Source: CAYMGM01 sp964390005
Lineage (GTDB): Bacteria; Pseudomonadota; Alphaproteobacteria; UBA9219
Length of the DNA stretch: 64,000 nucleotides
NCBI GenBank assembly: GCA_964390005.1
Contig: CAYMGM010000001.1
Span: 186,001-250,000, forward strand
Direction: 5' to 3'
Under the pieces are notes generated by a model. That model was not told the DNA's origin, ran no database searches, and saw nothing but the letters and a program-made list of their open reading frames with translations. Of the stretch, positions 49,577 through 57,369 are shown piece after piece (positions within the stretch are counted from its first letter, which is position 1; each line of letters starts with the position of its first letter). The translations under genes were made by a program, and so were the position numbers.

Positions 49577-50389
49577 ATGAAAATTACAGTTTTAGGCTCT
49601 GGCAGCTCGGGCGGTGTGCCGTTGATTGGCAATAAGTGGGGGCAGTGCGATCCGTTAAACCCGCATAACCGCCGCCGCCGTTGCTCAATCTTGCTTGAGC
49701 AAGGGGGGGGCTTGCTTGAGCAAGAGGGGGGCAAGGAGCAGGGGGCTATGACGCGCCTTCTGATCGATACGTCGCCCGATATGCGCGATCAGCTTTTGGA
49801 TATTGATTTGCAAGATTTAACGGCTGTTTTGTTTACGCACGCGCATGCGGATCATTGTCACGGCATTGATGGCTTGCGCAGCATTAATTGGCTAACTGGA
49901 AAGCCGGTTTCCATTTATGCCGATGACGTCACGATGACTGAATTGCAACGGCGCTTTGATTATATTTTTGCGCCGCGCGATCCGGCCAAGAAGTTTTATA
50001 AGCCGTCGCTCGCGCCACATGTCTTTACGTGCGGCCAAGCTTTTGAGATTGATCCTTTTTCGATTATGCCCATCGCACAAACGCATGGCGATATGGGATC
50101 GGTCGGCTATCGGTTTGGCAACTTTGCTTATTCGACAGACGTTAATTTTCTTGATGACAAGGCCTTTGAACTGTTGCAAGGCATTAAGTACTGGATCGTG
50201 GATTGTGCGCGCGAAAGGCCTCATCCGACGCATGCGCATCTGGATCTGACCCTGTCTTGGATCGAGCGCCTGCATCCCGAAAAAGCGTGGCTGACCCATA
50301 TGGATCAAACCATGGACGAAGAAGCTTTGTGCCGTAAATTGCCGCCGGGCGTCGCGCCCGCTTATGATGGATTGGTGATAACATGCTGA
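49577..50389 (+). CDS. metallo-beta-lactamase fold hydrolase (PhnP-like)
   Basis: A 270-residue MBL-fold enzyme: G-S-G-S-S-G-G-V-P at residue 6, T-H-A-H-A-D-H near residue 85 (zinc ligands), and later H-G-D-M-G and T-H-M-D-Q-T. Members of this subgroup include PhnP, a phosphodiesterase acting on cyclic ribose phosphates. The codons about 39-53 carry a two-copy in-frame 21-bp repeat giving L-L-E-Q-G-G-G and L-L-E-Q-E-G-G. The gene starts after the inverted-repeat element and its stop overlaps the GT39-like gene. Confidence 0.88.
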   Translation: MKITVLGSGSSGGVPLIGNKWGQCDPLNPHNRRRRCSILLEQGGGLLEQEGGKEQGAMTRLLIDTSPDMRDQLLDIDLQDLTAVLFTHAHADHCHGIDGLRSINWLTGKPVSIYADDVTMTELQRRFDYIFAPRDPAKKFYKPSLAPHVFTCGQAFEIDPFSIMPIAQTHGDMGSVGYRFGNFAYSTDVNFLDDKAFELLQGIKYWIVDCARERPHPTHAHLDLTLSWIERLHPEKAWLTHMDQTMDEEALCRKLPPGVAPAYDGLVITC

Positions 50390-52134
50390 CCACAAAATGC
50401 CTTCACCCTGAAAAGCGCTATGCGCTGGCGGCTTGGATCGTTTTAGGCGCGTTGCTTGGCATCGTGCTGCTGACCTTCAAGCATTACGGCATCAGCTGGG
50501 ATGAAGAGCTGCAAAGCCAATATGGCCAAGCTATTTTTGATTATTATGCGTCGGGCTTTGTCGATCATCGCTACAATCAGATTTTTAATCTTTATTACTA
50601 TGGCGGCTTGTTCGATGGCATGGCCGCTTTTTTCGATGCTTACTCGCCGCTGACGATCTATCAGACCCGGCATCTCTTTAACGCCATTATGGGGCTTGTC
50701 GGTTTGTGGGGTACCTGGCGGCTGGGGCGGCTTTTGGGTGGCGGACGCACGGGGCTTTTGGCGCTGGTTTTGTTGGCCGTGACGCCTATGTATTACGGCC
50801 ACATGTTCAACAACCCGAAAGATATTCCTTTCGCCGCTGGCATTGTGTGGTCGCTGTATTATATGGCCAAGACCATTCGCGTTTTTCCGCGCTTGCCTTG
50901 GCGGCTGATTTTTAAACTGGGGCTTGTCTATGGTTTGACGCTGGGCGTGCGCGTCGGCGGTGTGATGCTGCTGGGCTATTGGGGCCTTTGTCTTCTTATT
51001 CAGGCTTATTCGCTGTGGCGCTGGCCGACATCTGATCTTGTTGCGCTTCAGCCGCGGGCGCGTGCGATGAAACTATTTTGGGGGCTTGTGAAAGTCGGGA
51101 TTCCGGCTGGGCTTTGCTCTTACGCCGTGATGCTGCTGTGCTGGCCGTGGGCGCAGGAAAATCCGCTATGGAATCCCATTGAAGCGCTGATTCAGTTCAG
51201 TAACTTTCCGCAGGATGTCGAAGTTCTGCTCGATGGCACCATTTATCGCTCGACCGAGCTGCCGTGGAGCTATCTGCCGGTTTATTTCGGCGTTCAGTTG
51301 CCTGTTTTGCAGCTTTTCTTGCTGGGGCTTTCCATTGTGTTGCTGCCGTATTTGTTGCGCACGATGACGCCACGCTCCAAACGGCGCGCTGTTCTATTAA
51401 TCGCGCTGATGGCGCTTGTGCCTATGCTGTATGTTGTCTTGCGTCGTCCGGCGCTTTATGACTGCGTGCGCCATTTCTTGTTTGTGCTGCCGTTGATCAA
51501 TGTGCTGGGCGCGCTTGCGCTTGATGTCGCTATCAGCAAAGGCGCGGCCTTGTGGGGCTTGGGCGGCGCGTGGCGGCGTGGTGGCGTGGCGCTGGGGGTC
51601 ATGGCCTTGATCGTGGGCTTTGCGGCGCCTGTGGTCGGCATGATCCGGCTGCATCCGTACGAATATATCTATATTAACCAGCTTGAAGGTGGCGTGGCCG
51701 GAGCCTTTGGCCAGTACGAGCTAGATTACTGGGGCAGCTCGTTCAAAGAGGCGGCTGAAAAACTGCAAGACTATGTCGCCAAAGAAGGTGGCGTGCCGCC
51801 GGGCAAAATGTACCGGATTGCGATCTGTGGGCCGTGGGCGGCGGCTATGATTTATCTGCCGCCAGACTATGACGCGGTGGTGGCAAACGAGCCAGCCGAT
51901 TTCTTTTTATCGACGACGCGCTGGATGTGTCAGACGATGAGACCGGGCAAAGAGATCATCCGTATCGAGCGTCAAGGCGTGCCATTGTCGATCATCAAAG
52001 ATCTGCGCGGCGATCCAGAGATCTCTGGCAAATGGCCACCACAGATAACGCCAGACAAGGCAGAAGCAGATCAAACGCCAGCGGCAGAGCGTCAAGGGTC
52101 TGCCAAACCCAAACGGAGCCACAAACATCATTAA
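50383..52134 (+). CDS. GT39/ArnT-like membrane glycosyltransferase
   Basis: A 583-residue membrane protein with many helices. The N-terminus has Y-G-I-S-W-D-E-E near residue 35; an acidic pair in the first periplasmic loop is the catalytic hallmark of the GT-C family, which uses lipid-linked sugars. A later hydrophilic loop has N-N-P-K-D-I-P-F near residue 144. The last 120 residues form a soluble periplasmic region. The acceptor is unknown; lipid A, O-antigen or protein glycan are all possible. It overlaps the metallohydrolase by seven bases. Confidence 0.8.
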   Translation: MLTTKCLHPEKRYALAAWIVLGALLGIVLLTFKHYGISWDEELQSQYGQAIFDYYASGFVDHRYNQIFNLYYYGGLFDGMAAFFDAYSPLTIYQTRHLFNAIMGLVGLWGTWRLGRLLGGGRTGLLALVLLAVTPMYYGHMFNNPKDIPFAAGIVWSLYYMAKTIRVFPRLPWRLIFKLGLVYGLTLGVRVGGVMLLGYWGLCLLIQAYSLWRWPTSDLVALQPRARAMKLFWGLVKVGIPAGLCSYAVMLLCWPWAQENPLWNPIEALIQFSNFPQDVEVLLDGTIYRSTELPWSYLPVYFGVQLPVLQLFLLGLSIVLLPYLLRTMTPRSKRRAVLLIALMALVPMLYVVLRRPALYDCVRHFLFVLPLINVLGALALDVAISKGAALWGLGGAWRRGGVALGVMALIVGFAAPVVGMIRLHPYEYIYINQLEGGVAGAFGQYELDYWGSSFKEAAEKLQDYVAKEGGVPPGKMYRIAICGPWAAAMIYLPPDYDAVVANEPADFFLSTTRWMCQTMRPGKEIIRIERQGVPLSIIKDLRGDPEISGKWPPQITPDKAEADQTPAAERQGSAKPKRSHKHH

Positions 52135-52378
52135 AGGTCTCAGCGTTGGCCTTGGTTGCGCACTCAAACAACCAGCCAGCGCATGCCCAAACGCCCCTGA
52201 TTTCCTCAGGCATGATTTAACATAATACATCTTATGCGACATTCGTAGTAAGGAAAAAGGGCCTCTCAGGGTCTCCCCTGGCGCTCCCCTGCAAGGATTG
52301 ACCCTTGCGTGAGGGGGGCTTAAAACCAGCTTGTTTTTCATTTTGAAACGCGCGGCACAACGCGAAAGGAACGTGGGT

Positions 52379-53197
52379 ATGTCAAAGGAAGTTGATCGTC
52401 TGGTGAAGGTGATGGAGCAATTACGCAACCCCAAAGGCGGCTGCCCTTGGGACCTTGAACAGACCTCGCGCAGCATCGCCTCGTGCACGCTTGAAGAAGC
52501 TTATGAAGTCATCGAAGCCATCGAAAATGACGACCCTTCCCACCTGTGCGAAGAGCTTGGCGATCTCCTGCTCCAGATCGTTTTTCACGCCCAAATGGCC
52601 AAAGAAAACGGCCTGTTCGATTTAGAAGATATTGCGATGCGTGAGACCGAGAAAATGATCGACCGCCATCCGCATGTTTTCGGCGATCGTGCGGGCGTCA
52701 ATACGGCGGGCGATGTCGTCACCAACTGGGAGGCCGACAAGGCCAAAAAACGCAAGGCTAAAGCAGCTTCTGAATCGCGCAAAGAAAGCGTTTTGGATGG
52801 CATCAGCACCGCCCTTCCGGCTATGTCGCGCGCGATCAAACTGCAAGATCGTGCGGCGCGCGTTGGCTTTGATTGGACGGATCCGCGCGAGATTATCGCC
52901 AAAGTCCGCGAAGAAACGGATGAGCTAGAGGCCGAAATCATCGCCGGGACCAGCCAGGAGGCAACGGAAGAAGAATTGGGCGATTTGTTCTTTGTTTTGG
53001 TCAATGTGGCGCGGCGTTTAAACATCAACCCTGAAAATGCGCTCCGCCGGACCAATCACAAGTTCGACCGCCGTTTTCGCGCGATTGAAGAGCGCCTTGG
53101 CGCGCGCGGCATCAGCATGACGCAGGCCACGCTGGAACAGATGGAAAAAATCTGGAGCGACGTGAAAAAAGAAGAGAAGAAACAGCTGAAAAAATAG
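52379..53197 (+). CDS. mazG: nucleoside triphosphate pyrophosphohydrolase MazG
   Basis: Hydrolyses NTPs to NMP and pyrophosphate, affecting house-cleaning and stringent response. The 272-residue protein has two MazG units: L-R-N-P-K-G-G-C-P-W-D near residue 16, E-E-A-Y-E-V-I-E-A-I near residue 38, E-E-L-G-D-L-L-L-Q near 55, then a second E-E-E-L-G-D-L-F-F near 198. AAAGGA stands before the ATG at 52379. An upstream hairpin (52286-52317) of unknown role lies in the 244-base gap. Confidence 0.95.
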   Translation: MSKEVDRLVKVMEQLRNPKGGCPWDLEQTSRSIASCTLEEAYEVIEAIENDDPSHLCEELGDLLLQIVFHAQMAKENGLFDLEDIAMRETEKMIDRHPHVFGDRAGVNTAGDVVTNWEADKAKKRKAKAASESRKESVLDGISTALPAMSRAIKLQDRAARVGFDWTDPREIIAKVREETDELEAEIIAGTSQEATEEELGDLFFVLVNVARRLNINPENALRRTNHKFDRRFRAIEERLGARGISMTQATLEQMEKIWSDVKKEEKKQLKK

Positions 53198-53201
53198 ATG
53201 C

Positions 53202-53816
53202 TTATCCTCTTTGGGAGGGGAGCGCGCTCCCCTGCCGTTGGCGTCCGAGGATAACGATAACTAGAAGAATATTCGCCACGCTGACGCAGGCCGGATAAAG
53301 GACCGTTGTCAGCGAATAATGTTCAAGCGCAGCAAGGCTTAAAAGCTGTTTGCCTGTGCCAAAGGCAAAGGATGAAGCGACTTCATCCTGTGGCGCGTGC
53401 CATGTTTTTCGGAAGGTTGGTATATACCCCACCATATCGGCCCCTGTCGCCAGCAGAACGGCCAAGAGGGGGCTTTGGGTCATTCCCCAAAGAGCGATTG
53501 CTGCAAGGCCTACAACAAGCGAAAAACAGTCTAGCCGCGTGATGTAATCCAGCCCCCCTTTTAGCGATACCAAAGCGATGACAAGGCAGCAAAGGCAGCT
53601 AAAAGCCGTGGCCCAAGACCCAGCTCCGCCCTTTTCGGTATATTGGGCGGCAAAGGTAATTCCGAACATCAAAGCCCAGATCAAGCGCGTAAAAAAGTGC
53701 GGTCGTTTTTGGCCCTTGTAAGTCAGATAAATCAAAGGGCCATATTGGAATAGGCTCAACAGAACCGACGCTATTCCCAATCCGTCTTTAAGTGATATCG
53801 AGACCCAAGAGAACAT
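53202..53816 (-). CDS. multi-span membrane protein, unknown
   Basis: A 204-residue protein with about seven hydrophobic segments. Distinctive motif: D-M-V-G-Y-I-P-T-F-R-K-T-W-H-A-P-Q-D-E near residue 130, which resembles a PQ-loop-like repeat. No family name is recalled with confidence. Its final codons contain a perfect 16-base palindrome (53217-53232). It is convergent with mazG and divergent from metX, from which it is separated by the SAM-II aptamer. Confidence 0.7.
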   Translation of the reverse strand: MFSWVSISLKDGLGIASVLLSLFQYGPLIYLTYKGQKRPHFFTRLIWALMFGITFAAQYTEKGGAGSWATAFSCLCCLVIALVSLKGGLDYITRLDCFSLVVGLAAIALWGMTQSPLLAVLLATGADMVGYIPTFRKTWHAPQDEVASSFAFGTGKQLLSLAALEHYSLTTVLYPACVSVANILLVIVILGRQRQGSALPSQRG

Positions 53817-53908
53817 AAAAGGCCAGCCCTTCAGCGTGTTTTAAACGTGAAAACAAGACCATGCTGCGTTGGAATTGACAAGACAAGTTTTCGGTCTATT
53901 GTAATCCC

Positions 53909-53992
53909 TACGCGGGATTTGAGGCGGCTTTGTTGTGAAGGCCGCCATCCATCGGGACAGCTTGCAACCGCGTCACCAAGTGCTAAAGCGTC
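53909..53992 (+). ncRNA. SAM-II riboswitch upstream of metX
   Basis: CGCGG-GATTTGA (from 53911), an extra hairpin GGCGGC/GCCGCC (53923-53946), GCTTGCAACCGCG and GTGCTAAAGCG follow the SAM-II layout. P1 pairs CGCGG with CCGCG; the pseudoknot pairs ATTTG with CAAGT. It lies about 50 bases before the metX start, so SAM could block initiation. The core is nearly identical to the aptamer before metY at 11651-11736. Confidence 0.92.
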
Positions 53993-54039
53993 ACGGCTCC
54001 TTATCGGCTGTGGTCCCATAGATTGAAGGGAGAACAGCC

Positions 54040-55884
54040 ATGTTCCAAAGCCTTTTAACACGGGCGTTTTTTCCGTCCTTTTCTACCGAAAAGGGGGCCT
54101 CTTCTTATGAGATTCCGGGCCCCATCGCCGTCTTGGGAGCCGATACCCCCCTGCCGCTGGACAGCGGCGCGCAATTGGGCCCTTTTCGGATCGCTTATCA
54201 AACTTATGGAACGCTAAACGATCAGAAAACAAACGCGATTTTGATTTGCCATGCGCTGACGGGCGATCAATTTGTCGCAGGCGAAAATCCGATCACGCAA
54301 AAGCCCGGCTGGTGGGATGCGATGGTCGGCCCCGGCAAGCCCATCGACACAAACCGCTTTTTTGTGATTTGCAGCAACATCTTGGGCGGCTGCATGGGCA
54401 GCGAAGGTCCGGCGCAAATCAATCCGGCGACAGGCGCTGTTTGGGGACTGGATTTCCCCGTGATCACCATTCACGACATGGCGCGCGCGCAAAAGGCTTT
54501 GGTCGATTATTTAGGCATCGACAAGCTGTTTTTGGTGCTGGGCGGGTCTATGGGCGGCATGCAGGCGCTGAGCTGGGCCGTTCAATTCCCCGATCATCTC
54601 TGCGCCTGCGCCGTCGTCGCGACAGCGGCCAAATACACGGCGCAGAACATCGGCTTTCACGAAGTCGGACGCCAAGCCATCATGAGCGATCCTTTGTGGC
54701 GGCAGGGGCGTTACGCGCAAGAAGGCACGCGCCCCAAGGCGGGGCTTTCCGTGGCGCGGATGGCGGCGCATATCACCTATGTCTCGGAAAGCGCCCTATC
54801 GCGCAAGTTTGGCCGCAATTTGCAAGATCGCTCGGCTGTGTCGTTTGGGTTCGATGCCGATTTTCAGATTGAATCCTATCTGCGCCATCAGGGCGAGATT
54901 TTCGTCGATCGCTTTGATCCGAATGCGTACTTGTACGTCACGCGCGCGGTCGATTATTTCGATCTGGCCGCCGATTATGGGCAAGGATCGCTGGCCAAAG
55001 CCTTTGCCCGGGCAAAGGATTGCCGCTTTTTCGTCGCCAGTTTTTCAAGCGATTGGCTGTTTCCCCCTGCCGAGAATAAATTGCTGATCGAAGCCATGGT
55101 CAGCGCCGGTTGCGCCGCCAGTTATATCGAGCTGCAAAGCGATCGCGGTCATGATGCCTTTTTGCTAGACGAGCCCTTTTTCCACAAGCAAGTCGATATT
55201 TTTGTGCGGACGTGCGAACAGCGTTTCTTGGCAAATCCAGCAGGGGGCGCGGCCCCCCTATCAGCCCCCCTCTCGCCCGTGTCTCCGGCCATGCAAGTGG
55301 TGATGGATTGCGTTGGCGAAGGCGCAAGCGTCCTTGATATCGGCTGTGGAAATGGCGATTTGTTGGCGCATCTCGCCGCGCAAAAAAACGTCCGCGGCTT
55401 GGGGCTTGAGATGGATCCCGCGGCGGTGCAAGCCGCTATGGCCCAAGGCGTCTCTGTCGTTCAAGGCAATGCCAACAAAGTGCTAGGCCAGTATCTGGAC
55501 AGCGTCTTCGATGTGGCCGTCATGACGCATACGTTGTCCGAGCTGAAAGACCCCGTCGCGATCTTGCAAAAGCTGGCCCCTATGACGCCGCGCGTGCTGG
55601 TGGTGGGCACCAATTTGGCCCACTGGTCGGCCCGGCTTTATTTTATGTTTTTGGGGCGCTCGCCCATGTCAAAAATGCTGCCGCATGCATGGTACGACAC
55701 GCCAAAGATCCGGTTTTATACGCTGGATGATTTTTGCGTGATCGCGGGCAGGGCGGGCTATCGGGTGGCAAGGATGATCCCCTTGCGCAAAATGGGACGC
55801 CCCCTTCCCCGGTTTTTGCGCCCGCTGGCCAACTTACTGGCGACGCAGTGTTTGTATGAACTTAAGCGGCTCGGCGACGATTAG
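54040..55884 (+). CDS. metXW: MetX-MetW fusion: homoserine O-acetyltransferase and methionine biosynthesis methyltransferase-like domain
   Basis: A 614-residue protein. Residues about 20-395 match MetX, an alpha/beta hydrolase acylating homoserine: N-I-L-G-G-C-M-G-S near residue 111, G-G-S-M-G-G-M-Q near residue 168 (catalytic Ser), and Asp/His near the end (S-D-R-G-H-D). Residues about 410-610 match MetW, a methyltransferase fold: V-L-D-I-G-C-G-N-G-D near residue 432. In most relatives these are two adjacent genes. Here a Pro/Ser/Ala linker joins them without a stop. AAGGGAG precedes the ATG. A SAM-II aptamer is upstream. Confidence 0.93.
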   Translation: MFQSLLTRAFFPSFSTEKGASSYEIPGPIAVLGADTPLPLDSGAQLGPFRIAYQTYGTLNDQKTNAILICHALTGDQFVAGENPITQKPGWWDAMVGPGKPIDTNRFFVICSNILGGCMGSEGPAQINPATGAVWGLDFPVITIHDMARAQKALVDYLGIDKLFLVLGGSMGGMQALSWAVQFPDHLCACAVVATAAKYTAQNIGFHEVGRQAIMSDPLWRQGRYAQEGTRPKAGLSVARMAAHITYVSESALSRKFGRNLQDRSAVSFGFDADFQIESYLRHQGEIFVDRFDPNAYLYVTRAVDYFDLAADYGQGSLAKAFARAKDCRFFVASFSSDWLFPPAENKLLIEAMVSAGCAASYIELQSDRGHDAFLLDEPFFHKQVDIFVRTCEQRFLANPAGGAAPLSAPLSPVSPAMQVVMDCVGEGASVLDIGCGNGDLLAHLAAQKNVRGLGLEMDPAAVQAAMAQGVSVVQGNANKVLGQYLDSVFDVAVMTHTLSELKDPVAILQKLAPMTPRVLVVGTNLAHWSARLYFMFLGRSPMSKMLPHAWYDTPKIRFYTLDDFCVIAGRAGYRVARMIPLRKMGRPLPRFLRPLANLLATQCLYELKRLGDD

Positions 55885-57098
55885 GTGCAGACACAATCGG
55901 CGGGCGGCGTCAGTTTTGGGGCCGCGCCGCCTTGCGGATGTGACGGGGCCTGAAGGGATAAAGGCGCGCTGCCTGTTCCGTTTTCTCTTTCGGCGTTCAG
56001 CTTCAAGGCTTTTTCAAGCCCCGTTTGCGTAAAGGGCATAAAATAGCTGTTGTTGCGTGGTCCAACTTGGGTTCCATCGCGACGCTTCCAACCGTATTTG
56101 GCCGTGTACATAGCGGCGTCAGCGACAGCCAAAATATCGCTGGGTTGACGCGCAAGACCGTGACGCGGCGCATAAATTGTCGCGCCGACGCTGATGGTTA
56201 TGTCAAGCGGTTCCCCCGTTTTCGGATGCAAAAGCGTGTTCTTGGGATCCATCATGGCGCGACGCAACTTTTCTGCCAGAACAAGCATTCCTTTTTTGTT
56301 GTCGATGCTACAAAGAACGCCAAACTCTTCACCGCCAAGACGATAGATCATATCGGCGTCACGTAACGTTTGCCGCGTAACAGTAGCAACGTGTTGAAGA
56401 ACCAAATCGCCGATGGCGTGCCCATAACGGTCGTTAAAGCGTTTGAAGTGATCGATGTCGAACATCAAGACGCCAATTTTATCGTGGCCCGGATTATTAT
56501 GCCATTCGCGTTCGACTTTGCGGATGTAAGGCGTGCTTTCTTCGTCAAAGGCCCAGCGATTGCGAAGGCCTGTCAAGGCGTCAAAGCGGCATTTTTCTTC
56601 GGCTTCGATACGGAGCTGTTTTTCAATTTCTTTTTGCGCTCTCTCTGCCTCAAGCATGTGCTGTTGCGTACGGACGGTCTCTTCAAGGGCGTGGATCCGC
56701 ATGAGGGCTTGATCCAACGTCAGCGTCGCAGTTTGAAGGGCCGTGTCAGGCCCGTTATCTGCAAAGGCGTACAAGATACGTTTGCTGGCGCTTAGATCGT
56801 ATCGCCAAAGACCCGCGTTGATTTGCTTCCAGGCAAACATGGGGGCGTTTGGGGTCTTTGTCGTGTTTTGGGCCGCGGCATCAAAGGTTGCCTCTGCCAA
56901 TTTTTCCGTTGTTTCGTGTGAAGCCGCGATAACCTGGGGACGCGTCTTTTCCAAAGACAGCAGAACCAGTGAATACGAGTCAGGTTTGACGTCTTTCATA
57001 AGCGCGCGCACTTGCTCTTCAGGCAGGTTTCCCATGCTTTCGAGAAGTGGCGGCGGAAGACGGGGGGCTTCCTGCGTGATGGTGCTGTTTTGTGGCAT
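55881..57098 (-). CDS. diguanylate cyclase (GGDEF)
   Basis: Makes cyclic di-GMP from two GTP. The protein has 405 residues from ATG 57098 (416 from 57131). Parts: an unknown N-terminal region, a helical linker with a coiled coil (about 140-170), and a GGDEF domain with D-A-L-T-G-L-R-N-R near residue 180, F-D-I-D-H-F-K near 218 and the catalytic G-G-E-E-F near 258. R-D-A-D five residues before G-G-E-E-F is an inhibitory site for product feedback. No membrane span is evident. A Pro/Gly-rich tail follows. It is convergent with metXW, overlapping by four bases. Confidence 0.9.
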   Translation of the reverse strand: MPQNSTITQEAPRLPPPLLESMGNLPEEQVRALMKDVKPDSYSLVLLSLEKTRPQVIAASHETTEKLAEATFDAAAQNTTKTPNAPMFAWKQINAGLWRYDLSASKRILYAFADNGPDTALQTATLTLDQALMRIHALEETVRTQQHMLEAERAQKEIEKQLRIEAEEKCRFDALTGLRNRWAFDEESTPYIRKVEREWHNNPGHDKIGVLMFDIDHFKRFNDRYGHAIGDLVLQHVATVTRQTLRDADMIYRLGGEEFGVLCSIDNKKGMLVLAEKLRRAMMDPKNTLLHPKTGEPLDITISVGATIYAPRHGLARQPSDILAVADAAMYTAKYGWKRRDGTQVGPRNNSYFMPFTQTGLEKALKLNAERENGTGSAPLSLQAPSHPQGGAAPKLTPPADCVCT

Positions 57099-57369
57099 CT
57101 TCACTCGATAATAATCTCTTTTTGGTAACATATAGCCCGCTTGAATAAAGCGCAGCGCACAAATAAAATACCATATTATAAATAATACAAATTAAAGAGA
57201 ATGCATACATGAAAATAAGACATTCTGATTGTGCGCTGCAGCAACGATTTTTCCACATAAATGACTGATTTTAATTGACGGTGTGACAAATTAACCCTAT
57301 TTCGTGGCGCAGAAGCCTCCTGCCCTCATGCTTTTTTTGCCCCTTACTCTTTTGGAAAGAGGATCTGAC

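Noticed and set aside
57255..57275. FNR-like palindrome before pflB
   Set aside because: CTGAT-N4-ATTGA differs from TTGAT-N4-ATCAA at three positions; too weak to call.
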